The position numbers and the translations under genes were made by a program. The notes below the pieces were generated by a model, which was given only the letters and a program-made list of their open reading frames with translations, searched no databases and was not told where the DNA came from. A stretch of DNA of 64,000 nucleotides from Notolepis coatsorum (lineage: Eukaryota; Chordata; Actinopteri; Aulopiformes; Paralepididae). This document shows, in pieces, positions 1 through 10,856 of the stretch (its first letter is position 1; each line of letters opens with the position of its first letter). The DNA is taken from assembly GCA_963971535.1 (NCBI GenBank), contig OZ020589.1, forward strand, positions 86,937,796 through 87,001,795, given 5' to 3'.

Positions 1-154
1 GCTGCCGTTCGCGCAATAATGAGGTCGTGTTTTGAACATTTGAGCAGGCTGCAGGCTGTTAGTAGAGTTGTGTGGAATCACGTTAATGTAGAGAGATGAA
101 AACAATACGTTATTTCGATTGATATGAATTGGATAATGCAGGCGCGAGCAGGCA

Positions 155-341
155 GCGTCTATTCTTTTACCAATGGATTTATTAGCGCACATAAAGTCAT
201 AGGCGGAAACACGGAAACAGCTGTTTGGCACTGGCGTAGAATAAATAACTTACCGGGGGCAGAACTAGCGTACGTCAGTGGCCAATCAGATCGCAGAACG
301 CGAACCCGGAACTGGAAATCTGTTGGTAAAAGAATAGACGC
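155..341. repeat. 19-bp inverted repeat pair in non-coding DNA
   Basis: Positions 155-173 and 323-341 are exact inverted copies (core CTATTCTTTTACCAA). They could be internal inverted repeats of a decayed transposon. I see no gene in 1-360; the short open frame from 124 has no recognisable domain. Confidence 0.5.
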
Positions 342-360
342 GTTCTGGATCAGTGCTGTT

Positions 361-517
361 ATGGAGAAGCATACAGCTGCAGAGCCGCAGAGCGGCGCTC
401 TGAGGACCGCTCAGCAGCGCCACCCACCCAATGGCTGAATTGGGTCACGAGACCGCCGCCATCTTAGCGCCACCCACCCAATGGCTGAATTGGGTCACGA
501 GACCGCCGCCATCTTGG
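361..517. repeat. 50-bp tandem duplication in a dispersed repeat
   Basis: A 50-bp unit occurs twice in tandem (416-465 and 466-515). The segment around 375-440 is matched in reverse complement near 16185-16270. Its GAGACCGCCGCCATCTTGG motif recurs near 36000. This suggests a dispersed non-autonomous element or a shared CpG-rich repeat; the family is not recognised. Confidence 0.5.
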
Positions 518-589
518 GGAAACAATCTGATTGTCAGTTTTGGGAACGTTATGTGAACACAGAAGGGCAGAGCTCGAGTTTTATATTAA

Positions 590-1505
590 CACTATCAGTG
601 CCGGCCGTGTTTTCCTTTTTACCCCCTTGAATGCCATCATCCACAATGTTAGCATTAAAAACGCATAATCTATGTTTTAAATTATGGCTATGTGTCTAAT
701 CTGACCGTCGCTTATCAATGACTTGTTTGCAGTCAACATTGTCGAAACGGATTGTTTTTTTAATCGGTTCATATCCTTTTTATAGCATTTCGAAAAGCTA
801 TCGTTCTCTCGAAGATTTCCGGAAAATAGAAAGATTCCCCCATAAACAGCATTTATTGGAATATTCTCTAATACACTAGACACGTTGTCATTTGTCTGCC
901 TATTTATGAATCGTTTTCAAATAAACGCTAGATTATCGATAGTATATGTGTACTTATGCACGCTATAGAAGCGGGCTGAAAAATCTATTCTCTCATTTCC
1001 TCAACATCACACACACACACACATACGGGACACGCTGTTATCTCAGTGAATACAGCTCTGATTATCCTAAAACTGGTAACATAGACTCCTTACCTTAGAT
1101 CAGATGTTCTCCAAAAAGATTATTCCAATTCCTGATCGCCATTCCAAATATCGATCGCGTTTATTGATTGATTATTGGCTGCTGTAAATATATATTCCAC
1201 GCTGCTTTCCAACTCGCGATCACTTCCCTCATCATCAGATCCCTCGCCAGCATAATGGAGCCAGTTGGCTCCCCCCACAGGGATCCAGCAGTATAATCGA
1301 ATGGCCTGCAGTTACACAGGGATAGACGATAGGGGGCGGTATTTTCCCATCTGAGCTCCTAGAGGGTCTGCTGTACCAACGGGAGACTCGGTTGATGAAA
1401 TATGAATTCAGATCGCTAATAAAAAAATCAAACGACAATTTGCGTCGGTGGCACTCAACGGGGGGCATGATAAGACGACAATACATGTCTGTGGCACTTA
1501 AAGTG
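590..1505 (-). mobile_element. piggyBac-like non-autonomous element, copy 1
   Basis: The element is bounded by TTAA at 586-589 and 1506-1509, the target duplication of piggyBac transposons. The ends are imperfect inverted repeats (CACTATCAGTGCC and, inverted, CACTTTAAGTGCC). It is homologous to the copies at 38509-39446 (opposite orientation) and 57172-58054. On the minus strand around 1120-1250 there is a short acidic open stretch containing NGDQELE, also present in the other copies. This may be the N-terminal remnant of a transposase. No catalytic domain is present, so the copy cannot move on its own. Confidence 0.75.
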
Positions 1506-2050
1506 TTAAGATATTATGTGAGCAAAAAAGAAAAGAGAAATCTATAAAGTATATATTTTACTCATACAGTACATCCTCTGGCCTGTTTGTAGAACTTCCC
1601 TGTGTTGTTGACAAAGCTAAACCCTATTGATATGAAGTCTAAATAACATGAGAGGATGCCGTCGTTATTGACTGCGGTCAAGTGAGCCGTCTTTCACTTT
1701 TGCGTGGTCAAATCAGCCGCTCCTGTTTTTCGAGTGCGCGATAAGTTCCAGGTTTACGGTAATGCATGCAAACAACAATTCTGGGACGCTGTTTTAATGA
1801 ACCGACGTGACTTTTGAACACAGTCTCACAAGTAGATCTTACAGAAATACTTAATATGACATTGAATGCGCATCGAATCAATAGGACGTTTAGTCGAATC
1901 AATAGGACGTTTCGTATGTGCAGTATTATTGAACATCGAATCAATAGCACGCGCAGTATATTCGACCACTAAAGCTACAGACAATTCCACAGAGGAACAC
2001 TTCCGGTGAGGATTTCAAAGTAAAGGATGGCATGTGGTTAATTTCTATAA

Positions 2051-2975
2051 CTTTGATGTTGGATAAAAACAATTTTTCCCATAAGCAGTTTATGAAACTG
2101 CCATGGTTGTACTTAGTACTTCTTAGACTACTTGTACAAATTATATGAAATATTTTTACTGTGTACTTTTTGAGTAATTTCAGTTTCAAAGTCCTCAGAA
2201 TCAGCATTTTTTACTAACTTTGATGTTGGATAAAAAAAGATTTTCCCATAAGCAGTTTATGAAACTGCCATACTTGTACTTAGTACCTCTTAGACTACTT
2301 GTACAAATTATATGAAATATTTTTACTGTGTACTTTTTGAGTAATTTCAGTTTCAAAGTCCTCAGAATCAGCATTTTCAACTAACTTTGATGTGGATTGT
2401 TTTTATTTGTACAAGTAGTCTAAGAAGTACTTTGACTTTGAAGTACTAAGAAGTTTATCCAACATCAAAGTTAGTCGAAAATGCTGATTCTGAGGACTTT
2501 GAAACTGAAATTACTCAAAAAGTACAAAGTAAAAATATTTCATATAATTTGTACAAGTAGTCTAAGAAGTACTAAGTACAAGCATGGCAGTTTCATAAAC
2601 TGCTTATGGGAGAAATGGTTTTTATCCAACATCAAAGTTAGTCGAAAATGCTGATTCTGAGGACTTTGAAACTGAAATTACTCAAAAAATACACAGTAAA
2701 AATATTTCATATAATTTGTACAAGTAGTCTAAGAGGTACTAAGTACAAGCATGGCAGTTTCATAAACTGCTTATGGGAATATTTTTTTTATCCAACATCA
2801 AAGTTAGTCGAAAATGCTGATTCTGAGGACTTTGAAACTGAAATTACTCAAAAAATACAAAGTAAAAATATTTCATATAATTTGTACAAGTAGTCTAAGA
2901 AGTACTAAGTACAACCATGGAAGTTTCATAAACTGCTTATGGGAAAAATTGTTTTTATCCAACATCAAAGGTATA
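2051..2975. repeat. inverted arrays of a ~168-bp tandem unit
   Basis: The unit runs from the ACTTTGATGTTGGAT motif to AATCAGCATTTT. About two copies lie on the left (about 2051-2390) and about three inverted copies on the right (about 2455-2975), with the centre of symmetry near 2400-2450. This is a tandem array inside a palindrome. Confidence 0.7.
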
Positions 2976-3065
2976 GAAATTAACCACATGCCATCCTTTA
3001 CTTTGAAATCCTCACCGGAAGTGTTCCTCTGTGGAATTGTCTGTAGCTTTAGTGGTTGAATATAC

Positions 3066-3213
3066 TGATTGATTGATTGATTGAAAACTTTATTAACAGA
3101 TTGCAGAATGGGTACAGTACAGTACAGCTCAATACATACAATTGTTAAGGGGATGCAGACCAGAGAAAGACTTTCGTCTTGTTTACATCAGGGTCCCCCA
3201 TTTTCAATTCATC
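3066..3213 (-). mobile_element. LINE 3' tail (same family as 13627-15236), inserted in foldback arm
   Basis: A (TGAT)n tract is followed by the reverse complement of the 3' UTR end at 15097-15236. The left foldback arm lacks this segment, so it is a later insertion: a severely 5'-truncated retrotransposition product with a 4-bp-repeat tail. Confidence 0.75.
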
Positions 3214-3519
3214 GTAAGCTGCACGTCCTATTAATTCGATGTTCAATAATACTGCACATACGAAACGTGCTATTGATTCGACGAAACGTCCTATTGATTC
3301 GATGCGCATTCAATGTCATATTAAGTATTTCTGTAAGATCTACTTGTGAGACTGTGTTCAAAAGTCACGTCGGTTCATTACAACAGCGTCCCAGGCTTGT
3401 TTGAATGCATTACCGTAAACCTGGAACTAATCGCGCACTCGAAAAACGGGAGCGGCTGGTTTGACCACGCAAAAGTAAAAGACGGCTCACTTGACCGCAG
3501 TCATTAACTGCACTACTGA

Positions 3520-4767
3520 CATGGGCGGCGGGTGTATAAGGCTGGGGCAGGCTGTGCCTTCCCAGACCAGTCGACACATTATTTTTATTTATTTAAAAAA
3601 AAAAAAAAAACGGGGGGGGTTTTTAGCCTTTATTTTTTTCCCCTGTGTACCTGTGTGTGTGTGGGGGGGCTGGGGTCCGTCAATGGATAGGTGTGGTGAC
3701 ACTTAACATTCCAGACGGCCTGAATACACTGAAGACTGGCAGGAGCCCCCACCCACCCCCACTTCAAAACATGGTTAAAAAAGAACTTGTCAACAACATC
3801 CCTGCAGAACTCTAACACCATATGCTTGCCTGTACCTAATATGTAGAATTATTGTTTGTTTGTACATTGTCTGTACATGTCTGATGTAAATATTTAGCAT
3901 TTATATATAAATAATATTGGGCATACTGCAGAATTAGGCAGCCTGTCTGTGTGTGTGTGTGGGGGGGGGGGGTGTCGGAGGTGTCAATGGGTAGGTGTGG
4001 TGACACAGTTGACATTCCAGACCGCATCCAGTACTGTCTGTACCAATCACATCGCACGCACCCGTTTGTATAAACATTATACAAACATTATAAACATAAT
4101 TTAGCTGCTGCTGATGCATAATGAATGAATGGTGAGTTGTTTAAAATGACAACATACATGTGTTAATTATTTGATTTGATTGATCCGAGAGACCGAGAGA
4201 GATTGCTCCAGAGCATCTCAGAGCATTACATTTTCAACTCGACCTATTAACGTGAACTGCAAACCACAAGGCACCAGCGCCAGCGGCCGCCACTGTTGAA
4301 ATGTATATAATATATATGCGCAGGCTGCTGGCTAGTGTGTGTCTTGTGCTGCAGCCGGCTCGCTGGCCGAGGTGTCAACGACGAAGGTGTCAATCTGTGG
4401 CAGCGTTTAACATTCCAGGTATACAGGCAGTAACCAATCACGCATAGGCTCAGGTTAAATAATGTGGCCAATCACATCATTCACATGATCATCCTGAATC
4501 TGATCCCGCAGGCAGAGTAAAGCAAACATCTGTGTTCTGAATTTCAGCCCGCCGATCGCTTTGTAGAGAAGCGAGGAGGCATAACTAGCGATCACCTGAG
4601 GCTGTATGTTGTTTTATCTTGGCAAACAAGGGCTTGCTCTAAGAGGACATGATGAGAGTCCGAGTTCATCAAATCGTGGAAACTTTTTAGAGCTACTGTA
4701 TGTACATTGTTTTCAAAGCATGATGAGATCTAAATTACGAAAAACTTTCACTTCATTGCAACTTGTG
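3520..4767 (+). mobile_element. hAT element, 5' part (split by BEL retrotransposon)
   Basis: This is the left part of a 1.5-kb non-autonomous hAT, homologous to the complete copy at 30599-32132. The left end CATGGGCGGCGG is preceded by ACTACTGA (3512-3519). The right end of the same insertion (13494) is followed by ACTATTGA (13495-13502), a 7-of-8 match to an 8-bp hAT target duplication. From 4606 an open stretch with LALRGHDES and NRGNFLELL resembles the DUF4371 region of hAT transposases. The copy stops abruptly at 4767, where the 5' LTR begins. Confidence 0.8.
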
Positions 4768-5172
4768 TGTTGGAGCCATTCTATTGTGTTCTTATTGTAT
4801 CTATCATTTGTTTACATTTTGTTTCTGCCCCTCTGTAGTCATTTACCCCACCTAGTATCCAAAGGCCGGTAGTGCATGTTGAGAGTGGGGGGCGGGGACT
4901 CTTGGAATCTCAGGTGGTTTAATGAGCAGGAAGAGAAGGCCTAGGCATGGTAAAAATGTTTGGTGAAGGTGCCAGGTCATATATGTTTCTTTAAACCACA
5001 TCAGTGTTAGAATACTATTATTTATGAGTATTGGAATCTTTCTTTTGGTGTTTTATTTAGATGCTTAAAATAAATCTATAATTTAATTCATAATACCTTG
5101 GATCTCGTTTTGGATTTTTTGGAATGTGCGTGTTAAAGACACTACCTGGTTGACCTACAAGAAGCCACTACA
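4768..5172 (+). repeat. BEL 5' LTR
   Basis: The LTR begins TGTTGGAGCC and ends AGCCACTACA (TG...CA). It contains a polyadenylation-type AATAAA stretch near 5070. It is near-identical to 12188-12593. Confidence 0.9.
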
Positions 5173-5850
5173 TTAAAGTTTAAAGAAAAATTCTACCATG
5201 GATGGAATTCCACACAATGGAGTTGAACTTGGAACAATACAGACAACAATGAAAACAGTGAGTAAATCAAGGACAACAATGAAAACAGTGAGTAAATCAA
5301 GTTAATGAAGAACCAAAGATGCTCATCTACTGTCTACCATTCATCTGTTGTTAACAGCAAGTGTTTTGAAGCTCAATGGAGATCATGATGTCACAACTGT
5401 GAATTAATTTACAAGTAAATCAAGTTAATGAAGAACCAAAGATGCTCATCTACTGTCTACCATTCATCTGTTGTTAACAGCAAGTGTTTTGAGGCTCAAT
5501 GGAGATCATGATGTCACAACTGTGAATTAATTTACAAGTAAATCAAGTTAATGAAGAACCAAAGATGCTCATCTACTGTCTACCATTCATCTGTTGTTAA
5601 CAGCAAGTGTTTTGAAGCTCAATGGAGATCATGATGTCACAACTGTGAATTAATTTACAAGTAAATCAAGTTAATGAAGAAACAAAGATGCTCATCTACT
5701 GTCTACAAGTCATCTGTTGTTGGAAGCAAATGTCACAAATGTCACAGAATCATGATGTCACAACTGTGAATGGATTTACAAGTAAAGCCTCACTGGAAAT
5801 GCTGTATTGAATTGGATGTTTGGAACAAAGAGCTGTGACTGGAAATCAAA
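5173..5850 (+). repeat. BEL leader with 123-bp tandem repeats
   Basis: This is the untranslated leader between the LTR and gag. A 30-bp unit is duplicated at about 5250-5300. A 123-bp unit starts at 5301, 5424, 5547 and 5670, the last copy being degenerate (ends about 5790). No clear tRNA primer-binding site was identified directly after the LTR. Tandem leader repeats could affect packaging or translation, but nothing in the sequence proves it. Confidence 0.8.
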
Positions 5851-8800
5851 ATGGCCGATGCTGCTAACCCCAGTCATGAGGAAATGTTATGGAAGTTGAT
5901 TGGCACTCGGCGAAGTAGGCTGGGCATGTTGACAAAGAAAAAGAATGAAATCATCACACTCATGAAAAAAGACAAGAAATATGATATGGACTATCATGTT
6001 TGCATGTTCAATGATATGTTGTCAACATTTATGGAGATGCAAGTGGCTGTGCAGCACATGTTGCCTGAAGAGGAAAAAGAGGCTGATCATGCCAGCTGGT
6101 TTGAACCAAAGCTCTTGGATTTCAAAGACTTTCTTAGTCAAGTTAACATGTGGTTGCATGGTGTGCTGGAGTTTGATGATAAGGATGCCGATAACCATGA
6201 CTTGCCAAGTAATTTGGGTTTAAATGTTGATGTTACATCAGAATGTGCTGTAAAGTTGAAAGAGGATTCAAACCTACAGGATATGATCCATCCCCATGAC
6301 AGCATCTCTGCTGTTTCTAGCACAAAGACACATGCATCCATAACATCAAAAGCATCATCTGCTAGACTAAGAGCAAAGGCTGAGCATGCTGCTTTGGAGG
6401 CTAAAGCTGCAATCTTGCAAAGGAAACACATGCTTGATATGGAAGAATCCAGACTAAAATCACAAAGAGAAGCACTGGAAATTGAAGCTGAGCTGGCTGC
6501 TTCAATTGCAAAAATAAAGATCCTGGAACTGGAAGAGGGTGAAAAATCCTCTCTTGCTCGGGCAAGAATAAGAACATCACTGGATGGCAAGGCAAGTTGG
6601 AATGGAAGTGAGCAAAATAATTTTCATGAAAACAAACCATCGTTAACACAGAAACATCCTCCAGCATTACAGGATGTATCCAATGCCACTGAATACATGA
6701 TTCCAAAAGGGAGACCAAGCCTTTGCAAATCAAGGCCCCATTCTCCTGCTCTGCATACAAGCTTGAGACAAACACCATTGACCAATACAGCAGGTGCCAA
6801 TGTATTTGACTCTCAAAGAGCAGGTTACAGACAGGATGATGTGAACAATAACCAGAATGCTCTTACTAATGCTATCCAAAGACAAAATGACATCACTCAA
6901 TTCCTGATAAAGCAACAGCAGAGCTCTCTACTGCCAACAAGAGACATACCAGTGTTTAGTGGTGACCCACTTCATTATAGGTCATTCATTAAAGCCTTCC
7001 AACATGGGATTGAGAGTAAAACCGATAACATGCAAGACAGACTTTACTATTTGGAGCAGTACACAACAGGCCAACCGAGAGAACTCATTCGCAGCTGTTT
7101 ACACATGGATCCTACAAGAGGATACAACAAAGCAAGACAACAGCTTCAGTTAAACTTTGGCAATGAGATGAAAATAACAACTGCCTATATGGATAAAGCC
7201 CTGAGCTGGCCAGTCCTTAGAGCAGAAGATGGTAATGGTTTGCGTTCCTATGCACTGTTTTTGAGAGGCTGTTGTAATACAATGCAGGATATGGAGCACA
7301 TGATGGAGTTGGAAAATCCAACGCATCTCAGAACCATCGTCTCAAAGTTACCATTCAAGCTCCGTGATAAATGGAGATCAGCCGTGTGTGACTTTCAGGA
7401 AAGATACGAAAGAAGAGCCAGGTTTGGAGATCTAGTAAAGTTTGTGGAGAAGCAAGCCAGAATAGCATTGGACCCAGTCTTTGGGGACATTCAAGACTTT
7501 GCAACTCAAAAACCAGGTACAAAGCCTAAGTATACAGACTCAATGCAAAAAGCTAAACCGCCCAGCAGAGGGAGCAGTTTTGCAACAAAGATAACTGCTA
7601 TACCAGAAAAAGTTGTGGAGTCAAGCCTGACTAGAAACAAAGAACAGGACAACATAGTGGATGCTTCTAAAAAACGCTGCACTTTTTGTGATAATGGGCA
7701 TGCATTGGAATTCTGTCAGAAGTTGAAACACAGACCAAACGAGGAGAAAGTTGAGTTTCTCAGAAGCAAAGGACTGTGTTTTGGATGTCTCACAAGGGGA
7801 CATATGAGCAAGAACTGTCAGAAGCGCATGACCTGTCAACAATGCCAGCGAAACCACCCCACTCTGTTGCACAGAGAAATTGAAAATAAAGGAAGCATGC
7901 AAGCAGAGGTAAATGTTTCCAAAGAAGCCACCAAAGACAAAGCTCCAGTAACCAGTGCAATGGTCTCTCTAGATATCAGCGGCTCTACTGGGGCCGGTAA
8001 CAAAGAATGTGCGCTTGCCATCGTACCAGTTCAGGTAAAGCTCTCGAAAGGAAGCAAGATTGTGCACACATATGCCTTTCTGGACAATGGAAGCACCGGT
8101 ACATTTTGTACTGAAAAGTTGATGACGAAGCTAAATGCTACAGGAAAAAAGGTGGTGATACTTCTGACAACAATGGGCCAAGATACCAGGCAGTCAAGGC
8201 TTGTTCCCAGTTTTAAAGTTTCTGGACTAGAAGTGGCTGCTCTTGAGAGTGATTCTTTCCTGCAATTGCCAGAATGCTATACTCAACAAAGCATTCCTGT
8301 CACAAAGGACAACATTCCTACAGAAGACGATATCCGACAGTGGCCATATCTAATGGATGTTGAGTTAATGCAAATTGATGCCGATGTTGAGCTACTGATT
8401 GGTGTCAACACACCTAAGGCTTTGGAACCATGGAGAATCGTCAGCAGTGAAGGTAATGGGCCTTACGCTATAAAGACTCTCCTTGGATGGGTGGTCAATG
8501 GGCCACTCCATGATAACATCGGCCTGGATGAATGTGGTCATCCTAGCATTAGTGTCAACCGTACATCCATTGAAAGAGTGGAGGAACTGCTAATCAAGCA
8601 GTATAATCAAGACTTTCTAGAGCAGCATGATACAGACAAAAGCGAGATGTCGATGGAAGACCAAGAGTTCATGCAGATTGTGTCCAGCTCTGCTATGCTA
8701 AAAGATGGGCACTATCATTTGAAACTACCCTTTCGGAAGAAGGATGTAAAGATGCCTAATAATCGCCCATTGGCGGAGCAGCGAGCACTGCACCTCTTGA

Positions 8801-10122
8801 AAAAGTTCAAAAAGAATAACACATTCTTTGAGGAGTACAAAGGCTTTCTTCAGGATGTTATCGACAAAGGATATGCTGAAATGGTTCCCCAAGAGCAAGT
8901 AAAACGTGACGACGGGAAAGTGTGGTACATTCCACATCACGGAGTTTACCATCCAAGAAAGAAAAGAATTCGTGTTGTGTTTGATTGTGCCTCATCTTTC
9001 CGGGGTGCATCCCTGAATCAAGAGCTTCTCCAAGGACCTGATTTAACAAACTCCCTCATCGGCGTGCTCCTCCGTTTTCGCCAGAGTCAAATTGCCCTCA
9101 TGGCTGACGTGGAAGGAATGTTCCACCAGGTAAAGGTAGCAGATGAAGATGTTGACCTGCTGCGTTTCCTCTGGTGGCCTAATGGTGACATCAGCCAAGA
9201 GCTTGTTGAGTACAGAATGACTGTGCACCTGTTCGGTGCCGTATCCTCTCCAAGCTGTGCCACCTTCGCACTGAGGAAGACCGCGGATGACAATCAGGAT
9301 GACTTTCCACAGGAGGTAATCAATACCATCAAAGAGAACTTTTATGTGGATGACTGTTTGAAGTCTGTCAAAACCGAAGGTCAGGCCTTGTCACTGTATC
9401 AAGGCCTCAAGGAGGTGTGTTCCAAGGGAGGATTCAAGCTGACCAAATGGATAAGCAATTGTCGCTCTGTACTCTCTCGGATTCCTGAAGAGGACAAGGC
9501 CAAAGAGGTAAAAAACCTTGACTTGGATAGGGAGAGTCTCCCTATGGAAAGAGCTCTAGGAGCCCAATGGAACATTGAACTTGACACGTTCAACTTCAAC
9601 ATGGCAGTAAAAGAACAGCCCACTACAAGACGAGGCATCCTCTCAGTTGTCAGCTCTGTGTACGATCCCCTGGGATTTCTGTCTCCAGTCATACTAACTG
9701 CCAAGATAATTCTACAGAATTTGTGTAGGATCGGATGTGGCTGGGATGCAGACGTTCCAGACACGATTGCTCAACAGTGGCGTAGATGGCAAACTGAATT
9801 GCCCCAGCTGGATGCATTCTATGTGGACAGATGTTTCCTACCAAGAGACTTTGAGATAAAGACAGCCCAGTTACATCATTTCTGTGATGCCAGTGAAGCA
9901 GGGTATGGGACAGTGACCTACCTTCGCTTCACAAGTGACAAGGATGACATACATACTGCCTTCGTCATGGGGAAAGCTAGAGTGTCTCCGTTAAAGCAGA
10001 CTACCATTCCAAGACTTGAGCTTACAGCCGCAGTCTTGGCTGTTCGTATGGACAAGATGCTAAGACGTGAACTACAGTTTCAACTTGATGAATCAGTCCA
10101 GTCTTCTGGTCTGACAGCATGA
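5851..10122 (+). CDS. BEL/Pao gag-pol: gag, protease, reverse transcriptase, start of RNase H
   Basis: The frame of 1423 codons starts at ATG 5851, the first in-frame ATG after the leader. Residues about 150-230 are a charged, Ala/Glu/Lys-rich probable coiled coil. The gag core follows (about 360-560). Cys-His zinc knuckles lie at about 610-625 and 643-656, with a third CxxC motif just after. The retropepsin-like active site is DNGS at about residue 745. The RT catalytic motif YVDD is at about residue 1165, preceded by an ADVEGMF motif (motif A). The RNase H start is visible near residue 1345 (HFCDASEAGYG). The frame ends at a stop (10120-10122) caused by a frameshift near 10095-10105; the next segment continues the RNase H in another frame. 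In the family this polyprotein is cleaved by its own protease and makes virus-like particles and cDNA. Confidence 0.92.
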   Translation: MADAANPSHEEMLWKLIGTRRSRLGMLTKKKNEIITLMKKDKKYDMDYHVCMFNDMLSTFMEMQVAVQHMLPEEEKEADHASWFEPKLLDFKDFLSQVNMWLHGVLEFDDKDADNHDLPSNLGLNVDVTSECAVKLKEDSNLQDMIHPHDSISAVSSTKTHASITSKASSARLRAKAEHAALEAKAAILQRKHMLDMEESRLKSQREALEIEAELAASIAKIKILELEEGEKSSLARARIRTSLDGKASWNGSEQNNFHENKPSLTQKHPPALQDVSNATEYMIPKGRPSLCKSRPHSPALHTSLRQTPLTNTAGANVFDSQRAGYRQDDVNNNQNALTNAIQRQNDITQFLIKQQQSSLLPTRDIPVFSGDPLHYRSFIKAFQHGIESKTDNMQDRLYYLEQYTTGQPRELIRSCLHMDPTRGYNKARQQLQLNFGNEMKITTAYMDKALSWPVLRAEDGNGLRSYALFLRGCCNTMQDMEHMMELENPTHLRTIVSKLPFKLRDKWRSAVCDFQERYERRARFGDLVKFVEKQARIALDPVFGDIQDFATQKPGTKPKYTDSMQKAKPPSRGSSFATKITAIPEKVVESSLTRNKEQDNIVDASKKRCTFCDNGHALEFCQKLKHRPNEEKVEFLRSKGLCFGCLTRGHMSKNCQKRMTCQQCQRNHPTLLHREIENKGSMQAEVNVSKEATKDKAPVTSAMVSLDISGSTGAGNKECALAIVPVQVKLSKGSKIVHTYAFLDNGSTGTFCTEKLMTKLNATGKKVVILLTTMGQDTRQSRLVPSFKVSGLEVAALESDSFLQLPECYTQQSIPVTKDNIPTEDDIRQWPYLMDVELMQIDADVELLIGVNTPKALEPWRIVSSEGNGPYAIKTLLGWVVNGPLHDNIGLDECGHPSISVNRTSIERVEELLIKQYNQDFLEQHDTDKSEMSMEDQEFMQIVSSSAMLKDGHYHLKLPFRKKDVKMPNNRPLAEQRALHLLKKFKKNNTFFEEYKGFLQDVIDKGYAEMVPQEQVKRDDGKVWYIPHHGVYHPRKKRIRVVFDCASSFRGASLNQELLQGPDLTNSLIGVLLRFRQSQIALMADVEGMFHQVKVADEDVDLLRFLWWPNGDISQELVEYRMTVHLFGAVSSPSCATFALRKTADDNQDDFPQEVINTIKENFYVDDCLKSVKTEGQALSLYQGLKEVCSKGGFKLTKWISNCRSVLSRIPEEDKAKEVKNLDLDRESLPMERALGAQWNIELDTFNFNMAVKEQPTTRRGILSVVSSVYDPLGFLSPVILTAKIILQNLCRIGCGWDADVPDTIAQQWRRWQTELPQLDAFYVDRCFLPRDFEIKTAQLHHFCDASEAGYGTVTYLRFTSDKDDIHTAFVMGKARVSPLKQTTIPRLELTAAVLAVRMDKMLRRELQFQLDESVQSSGLTA

Positions 10123-10856
10123 CTGTCCTGAAGCACATCTCTAACAGAACTAAAAGATTCCAGACCTTTGTAGCAAACAGAGTGGCCACCATCACAGATC
10201 TGTCAAAGCCATCTCAATGGAGATACATCTGCTCTAAGTTAAACCCTGCTGATGAGGCCTCTCGTGGTCTGCGAGTTGATGCTTTCTTGAAGTCAAAAAG
10301 GTGGATCCAAGGCCCGGGATTCCTCTCAGGCCCTGAATCACATTGGCCAAGATCTCCTGAAGAGATTGATGCTGTTTCTGTTGACAATCCTGAGGTGAAA
10401 AAAGATGTCTCTGTCTACAGTACAGTCATAAACAAAGACGAAGCTGCCACATGGAAACTCATTAATCACTTCTCATCATGGTATGACCTCAAAGTAGCTG
10501 TGGCATGGATGCTGAAAGTTAAAAAGATGCTTCGATTGCAATGCCAAGAAAGAAAAAGCGCACAAAAGACACTTGGACAAGTTGATTACACGCAGCAGCA
10601 AGGTACATTTGCAGGTCTTTCAGTTGATGACATGGTCCAAGCAGAGGAGGCAGTCATATGCTTTGTCCAAGGTCAGAGTTTTTCTGAAGAGATTGCTGCA
10701 CTGAGAACGGGCACAGTAAAGAAAACCAGCCCATTGTACAGACTGGATCCAGTGTTGGTGAACGGAGTTCTGAGGGTAGGTGGAAGGCTCAGCAAGTCTG
10801 CCTTACCCGAGGAAGTTAAACACCCAGCCATCCTTCCCAAGGACAGTCATGTTTGA
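10119..10856 (+). pseudogene. BEL/Pao pol continuation: RNase H C-terminus and linker
   Basis: This segment is in the +2 frame relative to the upstream part and overlaps it by four bases (ATGA). It carries the rest of RNase H (LNPADEASRG motif) and the linker toward integrase. It ends at an in-frame TGA (10854-10856), after which the same frame continues into integrase. The stop is therefore a point lesion, not a natural end. Confidence 0.85.

Larger units (their letters stand above)
1671..3501. mobile_element. foldback (palindromic) DNA element of about 1.8 kb
   Basis: The left arm (1671 to about 2215) and right arm (about 2950 to 3501) are near-perfect inverted copies beginning with ACTGCGGTCAAGTGAGCCGTC-like termini. 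Outside the arms the flanks suggest a TA target (TA then TTGACTGCGG on the left; CCGCAGTCAT then TA on the right), which would fit a Tc1/mariner-type element, but this is inference. The arms enclose tandem copies of a 165-170-bp unit. The right arm is interrupted by a LINE 3' tail (3066-3213) that the left arm lacks. No transposase reading frame is seen. The short open frames in both arms are mirror images of each other. Confidence 0.75.

Noticed and set aside
6138-6590. Minus-strand frames inside the BEL gag-pol
   Set aside because: Shadows of the + strand coding region with no domains.
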